From: Bacteroidaceae bacterium
GTDB taxonomy: Bacteria; Bacteroidota; Bacteroidia; Bacteroidales; Bacteroidaceae
Assembly (NCBI GenBank): GCA_024697945.1
Contig: JAILRU010000091.1
Span: 27,905 to 91,904 of the forward strand
Direction: 5' to 3'
DNA length: 64,000 bases
The notes beneath the pieces were generated by a model, which did no database searches, was not told where the DNA came from, and worked only from the letters and a program-made list of their open reading frames with translations. Shown here in pieces: positions 22,904 through 31,450 of this stretch. A program made the position numbers and the translations under genes. Within the stretch, counting starts at the first letter, position 1. The number at the start of each line of letters is the position of its first letter.

Positions 22904-24100
22904 ATGAACACAAATCTTTCCGAGAGACTCAACCGCCTGGCACCGAGTGCCACTCTCGCTATGAGCCAGCGTAGCAGTGAGCTGAAGGCTCAAGGCGTGG
23001 ACGTAGTCAACATGAGTGTGGGTGAACCCGACTTCAACACCCCCGACCACATCAAGGCAGCTGCCATCAAAGCTGTCGAGGACAACTACAGCCGCTATAG
23101 CCCCGTACCCGGCTACCCCGAGCTGAAGAAGGCCATCTGTGCCAAACTCAAGAACGAGAACGGACTGGAGTATGCTCCCAGCCAGATTCTCTGCAGCAAT
23201 GGTGCCAAGCAAAGCGTCTGCAACACCATCATGGCACTTGTCAATGCCGGCGACGAGGTCATCATTCCTGCCCCCTACTGGGTAAGCTATCCCCAGATGG
23301 TGCTACTGGCAGAGGGTACACCCGTCTTCGTCGAAGCCACCATCGAACAGGACTTCAAGATGACACCCGCCCAACTTGAGGCAGCCATCACTCCCAAGAC
23401 ACGCGCCCTCATTCTTTGCTCTCCCAGCAACCCCACGGGTTCCGTCTATAGCAAGGCAGAGCTGGAAGCCCTGAAGAACGTCCTGCTGAAATATCCCCAG
23501 ATAATTGTCATTGCCGACGAAATCTACGAACACATCAACTACGTCGGCGAACACGCATCGATGGCACAGTTCCCCGACATCAAGGAGCGAGTGGTGCTCA
23601 TCAACGGTGTCAGCAAAGCCTACGCAATGACAGGCTGGCGCATCGGTTTCATTGCTGCTCCCGAATGGATTGTGAAGGGCTGCAACAAGCTTCAGGGACA
23701 ATACACCAGCGGACCTTGCTCTGTAAGTCAGAAGGCTGCCGAGGCTGCTTTTGCCGGTCCCCAACAATGTGTCGAGGACATGCGTCAGGCTTTCGAGCGT
23801 CGCAAGAACCTCATCGTCAAATTAGCAAAGGAATTACCCGGCCTTGAGGTTAACGACCCGCAGGGAGCCTTCTACCTCTTCCCAAAGTGCAGCAGCTTCT
23901 TCGGCAAGCGGGATGGTGACCGCGTAATCAACACTAGCACCGACCTGGCGATGTACCTCCTCGAGGTGGGTCATGTGGCAACCGTAGGCGGCGATGCATT
24001 CGGCAGTCCCGAGTGTTTCCGCATGAGTTATGCGACCAGCGACGAGAACATCGTCGAAGCCATGAAGCGTATCAAGGAAACGCTGGCCAGACTGAAATAA
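22904..24100 (+). CDS. Class I pyridoxal-phosphate aminotransferase (aspartate aminotransferase type)
   Basis: 398 residues from ATG 22904; the frame is open further upstream but that part only overlaps ribBA and tandem spacer words. Motifs: VNMSVGEPDFNTPDHI, SPSNPTGSVY, ADEIYEHINY, and NGVSKAYAMTGWRIGF with the PLP-binding Lys. This is the prokaryotic aspartate aminotransferase (subgroup I-beta) pattern, transferring the amino group between aspartate and 2-oxoglutarate. It lies between ribBA and guaD; its stop overlaps guaD by one base (TAATG). Confidence 0.9.
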   Translation: MNTNLSERLNRLAPSATLAMSQRSSELKAQGVDVVNMSVGEPDFNTPDHIKAAAIKAVEDNYSRYSPVPGYPELKKAICAKLKNENGLEYAPSQILCSNGAKQSVCNTIMALVNAGDEVIIPAPYWVSYPQMVLLAEGTPVFVEATIEQDFKMTPAQLEAAITPKTRALILCSPSNPTGSVYSKAELEALKNVLLKYPQIIVIADEIYEHINYVGEHASMAQFPDIKERVVLINGVSKAYAMTGWRIGFIAAPEWIVKGCNKLQGQYTSGPCSVSQKAAEAAFAGPQQCVEDMRQAFERRKNLIVKLAKELPGLEVNDPQGAFYLFPKCSSFFGKRDGDRVINTSTDLAMYLLEVGHVATVGGDAFGSPECFRMSYATSDENIVEAMKRIKETLARLK

Positions 24101-25392
24101 TGAAGAAAATCTATAAGGCTCATATCCTTTATACTAAAGAGCAAAACCGCTTCGAAGTATTAGAGAATGGCTATATCGTAGTCGAGGATGGTTGTGTAGT
24201 TGACATATCAACAGACTTGTCTGCCCTGAAGTGTTCGGATGCAGAGGTCACGGATTTCGGCAACCGCCTGTTGATACCAGCCATGAACGACCTCCACGTC
24301 CATGCCCCGCAGTATCGGAATCAGGGCATCGCAATGGACCTGGAACTATTGCCGTGGCTCCAGAACTACACATTCCCGGAGGAAATGAAGTATGCCGACA
24401 CCGCTTATGCCGAGCGGATGTACCGCCGTTTCGTCCGTGACCTATGGCGCTTCGGCACCATGCGGGCCAGCGTCTTCGCCACCATCCACACCGAAAGCAC
24501 CCGTTTGCTGATGCACCTCTTCCAAGAAGCCGGCATGGGAGCATTGGTGGGCAAGGTAGGCATGGACGCCTGCTGCCCTCCCAAACTCAGGGAGTCGGTG
24601 GAGGAAATGGTGAAAGGCTATGAATCCTTGATAATGGATGATGGACAACCCACCGGCAATCATCAATTTCCACCATTGGTTCAGCCAATCATCACACCTC
24701 GCTTCATTCCGTCGTGCACACCGGAGATGCTCCGTGCCTGCGGGCAGTTGGCTGCGAAGTACCACTTGCCTGTGCAATCGCACCTCTCTGAGAACAAGGA
24801 CGAGATAGCCTTGGTGCGAGAGTTGGAACCGAATAGCACCTGTTACGGCGATGCCTACAACCAGTATGGTCTCTTCGGACAGACGCCTACCGTGATGGCG
24901 CACTGCGTATGGACCGAAGGTGAAGAGCTGGAACTGATGAAACGAAACGGCGTAGTAGTAGCCCATTGTCCCACGTCCAACTTCAACGTAGCATCGGGCA
25001 TGGCACCCATTCGCCGGTTCCTCGACGAGGGATTGCACGTCGGTCTCGGCAGCGATATCAGTGGCGGACACGACCTGAGTATCTTCCAGGTGATGGTCTA
25101 TGCCATACAGGTGAGCAAGATGTACTACCAGCAGAATCACGAGTGTCCGTTCCTCACCCTGTCCGAGGCGTTCTGGCTTGCTACAAAGTCCGCAGGAAGT
25201 TTCTTCGGACACGTGGGCAGCTTCGAGCCGGGCTATGAGTTCGATGCCCTTGTCATCGACGACAGCGACCTGAATCACGACAATTATACGCTCCTGGAAC
25301 GACTGGAACGGTACATCTACTTGGGCGATGACCGCCAGATAGTACACCGCTTCTGCCGTGGAAATGAAATCGCAGAACCAGAAGTCAGTTAG
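24100..25392 (+). CDS. guaD: Guanine deaminase
   Basis: 430 residues of the amidohydrolase superfamily, starting at the ATG that overlaps the previous stop by one base. Metal and substrate motifs: NDLHVHAPQYRNQGI, VQSHLSENKDEIALV, VMAHCVWTEGEE, VAHCPTSNFNVASG and GLGSDISGGHDLSIF. The enzyme converts guanine to xanthine and ammonia. Around residues 178-193 (IMDDGQPTGNHQFPP) there is a small insert encoded by DNA resembling the window's spacer words; the catalytic motifs are unaffected. Ends at a bidirectional terminator. Confidence 0.9.
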   Translation: MKKIYKAHILYTKEQNRFEVLENGYIVVEDGCVVDISTDLSALKCSDAEVTDFGNRLLIPAMNDLHVHAPQYRNQGIAMDLELLPWLQNYTFPEEMKYADTAYAERMYRRFVRDLWRFGTMRASVFATIHTESTRLLMHLFQEAGMGALVGKVGMDACCPPKLRESVEEMVKGYESLIMDDGQPTGNHQFPPLVQPIITPRFIPSCTPEMLRACGQLAAKYHLPVQSHLSENKDEIALVRELEPNSTCYGDAYNQYGLFGQTPTVMAHCVWTEGEELELMKRNGVVVAHCPTSNFNVASGMAPIRRFLDEGLHVGLGSDISGGHDLSIFQVMVYAIQVSKMYYQQNHECPFLTLSEAFWLATKSAGSFFGHVGSFEPGYEFDALVIDDSDLNHDNYTLLERLERYIYLGDDRQIVHRFCRGNEIAEPEVS

Positions 25393-25424
25393 AGAGCGGC
25401 CATCAATTGTTACTATACAAAAAA

Positions 25425-25456
25425 GAGGCAGACAATTCAAATCGTCTGCCTCCTTT
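25425..25456. terminator. Bidirectional rho-independent terminator
   Basis: GAGGCAGAC and GTCTGCCTC form a perfect 9-bp stem, flanked by A-rich DNA on the left and CTTTTG on the right. It sits between the convergent guaD and His-rich genes and serves both. Confidence 0.85.
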
Positions 25457-25477
25457 TGTTATAGAGCATGAAGTGTG

Positions 25478-25879
25478 TTATCTTACGAGAGCGCTGATGA
25501 ATGCTGCAACTGCTGCGCCGACTGCGATACCAGCTACACCGGCTGCGACATTGTTATCAACTACTACAACTTCATTGTGGTGAGCCATGTGATGGTGGTG
25601 TGCTTCCCTGCGGCGAGCCTCCTCCATGCGGCGGCGTTCTTCCATGCGGCGACGCTCCTCCATCCTTCTGCGCTCCTCCAGCATCCGACGTTCGTGCTTG
25701 GACATCTTGTGACCATGACCAGCGTGCATGTCGTGATGGCCGTCATAGCGCATTTCAACCCGACCGTTACCATCCATGTGGAACTCATTGTGCTTTGCAC
25801 CATTCTTGTTAGCGAAAGCGTTCATATTGCCCATTGCCATCATGATGGCGAATGCTGCGAAGTAAATCATCTTTTTCAT
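25478..25879 (-). CDS. Small secreted His/Arg-rich protein, unknown function
   Basis: 133 residues from the ATG that opens MKKMIYFAAFAIMMAMGNMNAFA, a signal peptide. The mature part has many His (HHDMHAGHGHK; EAHHHHMAHHNE), a tandem RRRMEE repeat (four charged units, about residues 68-92) predicted as a charged helix, and a glycine/alanine-rich hydrophobic C-terminus (AAGVAGIAVGAAVAAFI). The His clusters suggest metal binding; the C-terminus could insert in a membrane. I do not recognise a named family. Confidence 0.7.
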   Translation of the reverse strand: MKKMIYFAAFAIMMAMGNMNAFANKNGAKHNEFHMDGNGRVEMRYDGHHDMHAGHGHKMSKHERRMLEERRRMEERRRMEERRRMEEARRREAHHHHMAHHNEVVVVDNNVAAGVAGIAVGAAVAAFISALVR

Positions 25880-25927
25880 AATCGTTGTTTTTAAAATGTT
25901 AAACACTCTTGTTCTTTGTTTCTGGTG

Positions 25928-25935
25928 CAAAGGTA
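25928..25935 (-). promoter_or_regulatory. Promoter minus-7 box for the His-rich gene
   Basis: TACCTTTG on the minus strand, 48 nt before the ATG at 25879; strong match. Confidence 0.6.
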
Positions 25936-26021
25936 CGACGATTATTTCAAGGATGAAGGATGCTTTTCCCTAAAGTGTAGGGGTAATTTCCCTACAGTTG
26001 AGGGGGGGAAAGTTTGGGAAG

Positions 26022-26687
26022 CTACTTCGCTTTGGCAATATAGGAGAGCGAGCGGCGGCACATATCCGTGATGTACTGCCAGTCCTGGGCCTGCACTTTG
26101 TCTTTGGGGAAGAGCTTGCTGCCCATGCCGACGCAGAAGGCTCCGGCACGGAACCAGGCTGTCAGGTTCTCTTCGTCGGGCGAGACTCCGCCTGTGACCA
26201 TAATCTTACTCCAGGGACAGGGAGCCATCATACCCTTGACGAAAGCCGGACCATAGACATCGCCCGGGAAGACCTTCGTCAGGTCGCAGCCCAACTCCTG
26301 AGCCGTTCCTATCTCGCTCACCGAACCGCATCCCGGGCAGTAGGGTACGAGACGGCGATTGCATACACGTGCTATCTCGGGATTGAGCAACGGTCCCACC
26401 ACGAAGCAGGCTCCGAGCTGGATGTACAGGGCTGCCGTCGGTGCATCAACGACGGAACCGACACCCATCGCCATCTCTGGGCACTCGCGGGCTGCAAACT
26501 TGACGCACTCGCTGAAGACTTCGTGTGCAAAGTCGCCGCGATTAGTAAACTCGAAGGCACGCACGCCGCCTTCGTAACAAGCCTTTATCACTTGTTTGGC
26601 TACCTCATCATCGCTGTGGTAGAAGACAGGCACCATGCCCGTCTGCTGCATCTTCTGCAGAACTTGTATCTTGTCAAATCTTGCCAT
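26022..26687 (-). CDS. eda: 2-dehydro-3-deoxyphosphogluconate (KDPG) aldolase
   Basis: 221 residues. Class I aldolase motifs: the strand [39 protein letters not shown], and [11 protein letters not shown] with the Schiff-base Lys nearby. It cleaves KDPG to pyruvate and glyceraldehyde 3-phosphate. It is second in an operon with kdgK (24 nt gap), which makes the substrate: together they complete catabolism of uronates such as those from pectin. The gap consists of AACTATAA words. A TTG one codon upstream is a less likely start. Confidence 0.9.
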   Translation of the reverse strand: MARFDKIQVLQKMQQTGMVPVFYHSDDEVAKQVIKACYEGGVRAFEFTNRGDFAHEVFSECVKFAARECPEMAMGVGSVVDAPTAALYIQLGACFVVGPLLNPEIARVCNRRLVPYCPGCGSVSEIGTAQELGCDLTKVFPGDVYGPAFVKGMMAPCPWSKIMVTGGVSPDEENLTAWFRAGAFCVGMGSKLFPKDKVQAQDWQYITDMCRRSLSYIAKAK

Positions 26688-26711
26688 CAACTATAAACTA
26701 TAAACTATGAA

Positions 26712-27734
26712 CTAACGCTCCACTCTCCCATTTCCGCTGCCATTCATGAGGCTTTCCACCTCAGAGACGGACACCATATTGACATCGCCCGGTATCGTAT
26801 GCTTGAGGGCACTTGCCGCTACTGCGAACTCCAGTGCCTGGTCTTGGGGCATTCCACTTGCCAGGCCGTGGATGATGCCTGCGCTGAAGCTGTCGCCGCC
26901 ACCCACACGGTCAACGATGGGTTTTATTTCGTAGCGACGGCTCACGTAGAAATCCTTTCCGTTGTATATCATGGCTTTCCATCCGTTGATGGAGGCGTTG
27001 TAGCTCTCGCGCAGGGTGCTCACGACGTACCTGAAGCCAAAGTCCTTCTGCATCCTGCTGAAGATGTCCTTGTAGCCATCGGCATCGGTCTTGCCGCTTT
27101 CCACGTCTGCATTGGGACGATAACCCAGGCACTTCTCCGCATCCTCCTCGTTGCCGATGCAGATATCGACATACTGCATCAGTGGACGCATGATGCTCTG
27201 TGCTTTTTCGGATGTCCATAGCTTCTTGCGGAAATTGAGGTCGCAACTGATGATGACGCCAGCCTTCTTGGCAGCGATACAAGCCTCGCGGACACACTCG
27301 GCTGCACTATCGCTCAGGGCAGGCGTGATACCGCTCCAATGGAATCCTCTTGCACCGTGGAAGATGGCATCGAAATCGAAGTCGGAAGGCGTTGCCTCGC
27401 TGATGCTGCTGTGTGCACGGTCGTAGATGACCTTGCTGGGACGCAGGCTGGATCCTGTCTCCAAATAATAGATACCCAAACGGTCTCCACCGCGGACAAT
27501 AAAATCTGTATGCACGCCAAAGCGACGCAAGCTGTTGATAGCCGCCTGGCCTATCTCGTGCTCAGGCACTTTGCTTACAAAATAAGCCTCGTTACCATAG
27601 TTCTGGAGGCTGACTGCCACGTTTGCCTCGCCGCCTCCGTAATTAACATCGAAACTGTCTGATTGTATAAACCTGCTGTTGCCTGGAGTAGAAAGGCGCA
27701 GCATTATTTCACCCATTGTTACTATCTTTGCCAT
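26712..27734 (-). CDS. kdgK: 2-keto-3-deoxygluconate kinase (PfkB family)
   Basis: 340 residues. PfkB motifs: GGGEANVAVSLQNYG near the N-terminus and DRVGGGDSFSAGIIHG with the catalytic Asp near the C-terminus. It phosphorylates 2-keto-3-deoxygluconate for the KDPG aldolase encoded 24 nt downstream. The gene pair is typical for Bacteroidetes that ferment pectin-derived galacturonate. The promoter TACCTTTG is 43 nt upstream of the ATG. Confidence 0.9.
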   Translation of the reverse strand: MAKIVTMGEIMLRLSTPGNSRFIQSDSFDVNYGGGEANVAVSLQNYGNEAYFVSKVPEHEIGQAAINSLRRFGVHTDFIVRGGDRLGIYYLETGSSLRPSKVIYDRAHSSISEATPSDFDFDAIFHGARGFHWSGITPALSDSAAECVREACIAAKKAGVIISCDLNFRKKLWTSEKAQSIMRPLMQYVDICIGNEEDAEKCLGYRPNADVESGKTDADGYKDIFSRMQKDFGFRYVVSTLRESYNASINGWKAMIYNGKDFYVSRRYEIKPIVDRVGGGDSFSAGIIHGLASGMPQDQALEFAVAASALKHTIPGDVNMVSVSEVESLMNGSGNGRVER

Positions 27735-27776
27735 TCTCTTGTATTATGTTGTTCTTTTTTGCTTTATTACATTTTG

Positions 27777-27784
27777 CAAAGGTA
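27777..27784 (-). promoter_or_regulatory. Promoter minus-7 box for kdgK-eda
   Basis: TACCTTTG on the minus strand, consensus match, with a leader of about 38 nt. Confidence 0.6.
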
Positions 27785-27881
27785 CAAAGAAATGAAGAAC
27801 GAAGAACGAAGAATGAAGAATTATTTTTGGATATTAGTGCATTTTTATGCGAAAGGGGGATGTAAATTGAGGAAAAAGTTG

Positions 27882-27889
27882 TACCTTCG
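27882..27889 (+). promoter_or_regulatory. Promoter minus-7-like box very close to the NhaC-like start codon
   Basis: TACCTTCG (one mismatch to TAnnTTTG) lies 4 nt before the ATG at 27894, which would give a leaderless message. GAAGAACGAAGAATGAAG words occupy 27803-27822. Confidence 0.4.
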
Positions 27890-27893
27890 CGGC

Positions 27894-29183
27894 ATGAAAG
27901 ATGCTATTCCTGCCCGCAGAGGGCTTCTCGCATTGAGTCCGCTCATCGTATTTCTGCTGCTATACCTGCTGTTGAGCCTTGCAGCGGATGACTTCTATGC
28001 GGTTCCTCTTACGGCCAGCTTCCTCACGGCTTCACTCTACAGCCTGTTCATCATCAGGGGAGAGACCATCAGCCAGCGTTTTGCCCATCTTGCAGAAGGA
28101 GCGGCCTCGCCAGGGGTGATGCAGATGCTCTGGATATTCATCCTGGCAGGAGCCTTTGCTGCAACAGCGAAGCAGATGGGAGCCATCGATGCAACGATAC
28201 AACTGGCGCTCAGCATTGTCCCGCCAAGCTTCGTCCTGAGCAGCCTGTTCCTTGCCTCGTGCTTCATCTCACTTGCCACAGGCACGTCCGTCGGCACCAT
28301 CGCAGCCCTTGTCCCCATTGCAGGCAGTATGGCCGAAGAGACGGGCAGCAACATCGCCATGATGGTGGCGATAGTGGTTGGCGGCGCCTACTTCGGGGAC
28401 AACCTGAGTTTCATCTCCGACACTACGATTATGGCAACACAGACGCAGGGGTGCGAGATGAAGGACAAGTTCCGCGCCAACATCTGGATTGCCTTGCCTG
28501 CAGCCCTGATTTGTCTGGTGCTATACACCTGCATGCATACCGTCAACTTTGAGCCAGACCATGCGGGCACCATCTTCTACCCTGCCATTATACCTTATAT
28601 ATATATAATAGTGGCGGCGCTCTGCGGCATGAACGTGATGCTCGTGCTTGCCTCTGCGACGATTCTTGCAGGCGTGATAGGCATCGTTTCCGACGCTCTG
28701 ACGCCTTTCGGCTGGCTACGGGCCATGAACGACGGTATTATGGGCATGAGCGAACTCATCATCGTGACAGTCCTCGCAGCAGGCCTCATGCAAGTCATTC
28801 GCCAGGCCGGAGGCATCGACTGGCTCATGCAGCTGTTCAACAGTCGCAAGGGTAGCCCGCGGAAAGCCGAGTTGAGTATGGCGGGAATGGTGTTACTGAC
28901 GGACTTCTGCACAGCCAACAATACGATAGCCATCCTGAGTGTTGGTCCCTTGGCGAAGCAGTTGGCGCAGCGCTACGGGATTCCGGCAAGACGAGCCGCA
29001 AGCATTCTCGACACATTCAGTTGCCTGGCTCAGGGCATCATTCCCTACGGTGCACAGATGCTCATCGCCAGCGGCCTCGCAGCAGTCAATCCTCTCGACA
29101 TCATCCCCTATCTCTACTATCCCTACATCCTCGGACTGGTGGCACTGGTGTATATAATAGCAGCCCGACGCAGTCAACTATGA
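27894..29183 (+). CDS. NhaC-type Na+/H+ antiporter family membrane protein
   Basis: 429 residues with about 11-12 hydrophobic segments. Family features include CFISLATGTSVGTIAALVPI, GGAYFGDNLSFISDTTIMA (the highly conserved GDNLSPISDT-type motif of NhaC proteins) and DFCTANNTIAILSVGPLAKQ. Likely exchanges Na+ for H+ or a related solute across the inner membrane. ATG 27894 (MKDAIPARRG) is chosen because it follows a promoter-like box and starts just before the first membrane segment; upstream in-frame sequence is low-complexity. Confidence 0.85.
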   Translation: MKDAIPARRGLLALSPLIVFLLLYLLLSLAADDFYAVPLTASFLTASLYSLFIIRGETISQRFAHLAEGAASPGVMQMLWIFILAGAFAATAKQMGAIDATIQLALSIVPPSFVLSSLFLASCFISLATGTSVGTIAALVPIAGSMAEETGSNIAMMVAIVVGGAYFGDNLSFISDTTIMATQTQGCEMKDKFRANIWIALPAALICLVLYTCMHTVNFEPDHAGTIFYPAIIPYIYIIVAALCGMNVMLVLASATILAGVIGIVSDALTPFGWLRAMNDGIMGMSELIIVTVLAAGLMQVIRQAGGIDWLMQLFNSRKGSPRKAELSMAGMVLLTDFCTANNTIAILSVGPLAKQLAQRYGIPARRAASILDTFSCLAQGIIPYGAQMLIASGLAAVNPLDIIPYLYYPYILGLVALVYIIAARRSQL

Positions 29184-29262
29184 ACTATGGACTATGAATT
29201 GTGTTCCGCGACTATAATCGCGCCTTTGTTCTAAAGAATCAAAGAATTATGAATTATGAATT
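29178..29262 (+). repeat. Low-complexity words before rsmG (AACTATGGACTATGAATTGTG, AATTATGAATTATGAATTA)
   Basis: Two blocks of tandem words at 29178-29200 and 29243-29262. The second provides the ATG and first codons (MNYEL) of rsmG, as an almost identical block does for gltX at 50273. Confidence 0.7.
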
Positions 29263-29872
29263 ACTAAACAAGTATTTCCCCCTGACTTCCATCCAGCAGG
29301 AGCAGTTCGCGGCGCTGGATGCCCTCTATCGCGACTGGAACAGCAAGATAAACGTCATCTCGCGAAAGGACATCGACAACCTCTACGAGCATCATGTCCT
29401 ACATTCCCTCGCCATAGCCGAACTGATTCGCTTCAAGCCCGGCACCAGTATCATGGACCTCGGCACGGGCGGCGGCTTCCCGGGCATTCCCCTGGCCATC
29501 ATGTTCCCAGAGGCGAAGTTTCACCTCGTTGACTCAATCGGCAAGAAGATTCGCGTCTGCGAGGAGGTCAGCAAGGCACTCGGACTGCAGAACGTCACTA
29601 CCCAATGGTGCCGTGCAGAGGAGGTCAAGCAACAGTTCCACTTCGTTGTCTCCCGTGCCGTCATGCCCTTGCCCGACCTCGTAAAGATTGTCCGGAAGAA
29701 AATCAGCCGCGAACAGTTCAACGGCCTGCCCAACGGACTCATCTGCCTCAAGGGCGGAGAGCTCGAGAGCGAAGCAAAGCCCTTCGGCAAAGCCGCCCAG
29801 ATAACACCCCTCAGCGAATACTTCCAAGAGGAATACTTCCAAACAAAGAAACTAGTCTATCTGACCCTTTAA
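29249..29872 (+). CDS. rsmG: 16S rRNA (guanine527-N7)-methyltransferase
   Basis: 207 residues. SAM-binding motif IMDLGTGGGFPGIPLAI, preceded by VISRKDIDNLYEHHVLHSLA and followed by FVVSRAVMPLPDL, all characteristic of RsmG (GidB). It methylates G527 of 16S rRNA in the 530 loop. ATG 29249 lies in tandem GAATTATG words; the conserved family start (YFPLTSIQQEQFAAL) is a few residues downstream. It is probably cotranscribed with the MBL gene 42 nt downstream. Confidence 0.93.
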   Translation: MNYELLNKYFPLTSIQQEQFAALDALYRDWNSKINVISRKDIDNLYEHHVLHSLAIAELIRFKPGTSIMDLGTGGGFPGIPLAIMFPEAKFHLVDSIGKKIRVCEEVSKALGLQNVTTQWCRAEEVKQQFHFVVSRAVMPLPDLVKIVRKKISREQFNGLPNGLICLKGGELESEAKPFGKAAQITPLSEYFQEEYFQTKKLVYLTL

Positions 29873-29914
29873 CTTCCTCTAACTTCTTTTAACTTCTTTA
29901 ACTCCCTCATAATC

Positions 29915-30553
29915 GTGAAATATCTTTCCTTTACATTCAACCCCATACAGGAGAACACCTACCTGCTTTGGGATGAAGAGACGCACGAAGCTGCAATCGT
30001 GGACTGCGGGGCCTGGAACCGACAGGAGGAGCAGTTGCTGGAAGGCAGCATTAAGGCGCACGGCCTGAGCCTTAAGTATGCCCTACAGACACACGCTCAC
30101 TTCGACCACACCTTCGGCCTGCCATTCGTGCATCGCACCTTCCATCTGAAGCCTGTCTTTCATGTAGATGAAGCCGAGACCTACCGGCAGATGCCGAACA
30201 TGGCAGCACAGTTCGGGCTGAACATCGGTGGCGGGATGCCACCCATAGGCTCCCTCCTGAACGATGGCAACGAGCTCCGGCTGGGCGAAACCGTCATCCG
30301 CCTCATCCATACGCCAGGCCACACCCCAGGCTCTGCCTCCTACTATATCCCCGATGCCAGACTTGTGCTCTGTGGCGACACCCTTTTCCAGGGAAGCATA
30401 GGGCGCACCGACCTGCCCGGCGGCGACTTCGAGGCAGAAATGGACAGCATAAAGAACAAGCTGTTCCGCCTGCACGACGAAACCGCCGTCCTCACCGGCC
30501 ACGGTCCCTCCACCACCATCGGCTGGGAAAAGCAGAACAACTACTATGTTTAA
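29915..30553 (+). CDS. MBL-fold metallo-hydrolase (glyoxalase II-like)
   Basis: 212 residues starting with GTG at 29915. Metal site THAHFDH (about residues 59-65), then HTPGHTPGS, VLCGDTLFQGSIGRTDLPGG and the C-terminal GHGPSTTIGWEKQNN, all typical of the small hydroxyacylglutathione-hydrolase-like branch. It probably hydrolyses a thioester in the cytoplasm; whether it is a true glyoxalase II is not shown. TTAACTTC words (29872-29905) separate it from rsmG. Confidence 0.85.
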   Translation: MKYLSFTFNPIQENTYLLWDEETHEAAIVDCGAWNRQEEQLLEGSIKAHGLSLKYALQTHAHFDHTFGLPFVHRTFHLKPVFHVDEAETYRQMPNMAAQFGLNIGGGMPPIGSLLNDGNELRLGETVIRLIHTPGHTPGSASYYIPDARLVLCGDTLFQGSIGRTDLPGGDFEAEMDSIKNKLFRLHDETAVLTGHGPSTTIGWEKQNNYYV

Positions 30554-30777
30554 ACCAGCCTATTAGCCTATAGAATCCCTCCCTCAAGGGGAGGGGTAGG
30601 GGTGGGGTCTGTAATCCTTTTGCCATTACAGTCCCTACGTTTTTTCAGTGCGTAGGAAATATTTTTTCTCTTCGGAGGAAAAATATTTCCTGTGCGTAGC
30701 AGTAAAATCTGCTTCTCAATGGTGTTTTTGAGAAAAAAGGATAGTTTTTTCATGTTTTTTTGTGCCAAATTCGCAAT

Positions 30778-30840
30778 TTAATGTCACAATGTCACACCGC
30801 AACGCTCTGTAAATCAATAAGTGTGACATTGTGATATTAA
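30778..30840. repeat. Long inverted repeat (TGTCACAATGTCACAC type)
   Basis: Arms 30778-30797 and 30821-30840 pair over 20 bp with one G-T mismatch; the loop is 23 bp. Each arm itself contains a doubled TGTCACA word. Confidence 0.85.
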
Positions 30841-30891
30841 AATCGCAAAAAAATATATGGAGGAGCGGACAGATGTTCATGAATTAGCGTC

Positions 30892-30961
30892 CTATCCCTC
30901 CTGTTGGAGGATTACTATCCCTCCCTTCGAAGGATTACTATCGCTCCGTCCGGAAGGACGG
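30892..30961. repeat. Three tandem 23-bp hairpin units
   Basis: Units at 30892, 30915 and 30938 begin CTATCCCTCC/CTATCGCTCC and the first two end GGATTA. Each unit folds on itself (CCTCCtgttGGAGG; CCTTCGAAGG; CCGTCCGGAAGGACGG), with different stem sequences in a conserved frame. Confidence 0.75.
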
Positions 30962-31011
30962 CTCGCTACAGGCAAAGGTAAAGGTCGCTTGTGGCGGATT
31001 CTCGTCCGTCC

Positions 31012-31044
31012 GTCAGAACCACTATATATATGTGTGGTTCTGAC
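31012..31044. repeat. Inverted repeat with TATATATA loop
   Basis: GTCAGAACCAC (31012-31022) pairs perfectly with GTGGTTCTGAC (31034-31044); flanking CCGTC/AACGG extend it imperfectly. Confidence 0.85.
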
Positions 31045-31158
31045 AAACGGACAAATATCTTTCCGCGGGACTCCAATTGATAATGATATCCTGTGTCCAT
31101 CTTTCATTCCATTTAATCATTTACCATTTTGTCTGGCTGTTTCTCGTTCGTTCTTAGT

Positions 31159-31222
31159 GCATTCCTGTTCCTTCGTTCCTCCCCTATATATAAGGGGGGA
31201 GGAACAAAATCACAGGAACAGG
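31159..31222. repeat. Nested inverted repeat with TATATATAA loop
   Basis: The inner stem GTTCCTCCCC / GGGGGAGGAAC surrounds a TATATATAA loop; the outer CCTGTTCC / GGAACAGG extends it. Confidence 0.8.
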
Positions 31223-31301
31223 TTTGCTCTGCCATTTCGTCATAACATCCTCCTTGGGCATTATCGAAGTTTTTTTTTCGGTTTATTTTGCAGGAAAATG
31301 C

Positions 31302-31395
31302 CAATTTCGAAACACTTAACTATTTCTCTCAAAACATTTAAGTGTTGCTATAGTAACATTTAACTGTTTCTTTCAAAACACTTAACTGTTTTATT
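31302..31395. repeat. Degenerate AAAACACTTAACTGTTTC repeats, about 4 copies
   Basis: Words at about 31303, 31327, 31350 and 31374 share AACA(C/T)TTAA(C/G)TGTT. The spacing of roughly two helical turns is compatible with a multi-site protein-binding region upstream of ORF6N. Confidence 0.6.
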
Positions 31396-31420
31396 TTTGA
31401 TGTTTTTTGCCGCAAAAATT

Positions 31421-31450
31421 GTAAAATATAGGATGGTCTTTATATTTTAC
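31421..31450. promoter_or_regulatory. Operator-like palindrome upstream of the ORF6N promoter
   Basis: GTAAAATATA (31421-31430) and TATATTTTAC (31441-31450) are exact reverse complements with a 10-bp spacer, ending 11 bp before the minus-33 box. Position suggests control of the ORF6N gene, possibly autoregulation. Confidence 0.5.

Noticed and set aside
30857..31363. 168-codon plus-strand frame in the palindrome-rich region
   Set aside because: It spans several inverted repeats and low-complexity tracts, has no ribosome site or family pattern, and its composition is unlike coding DNA here.
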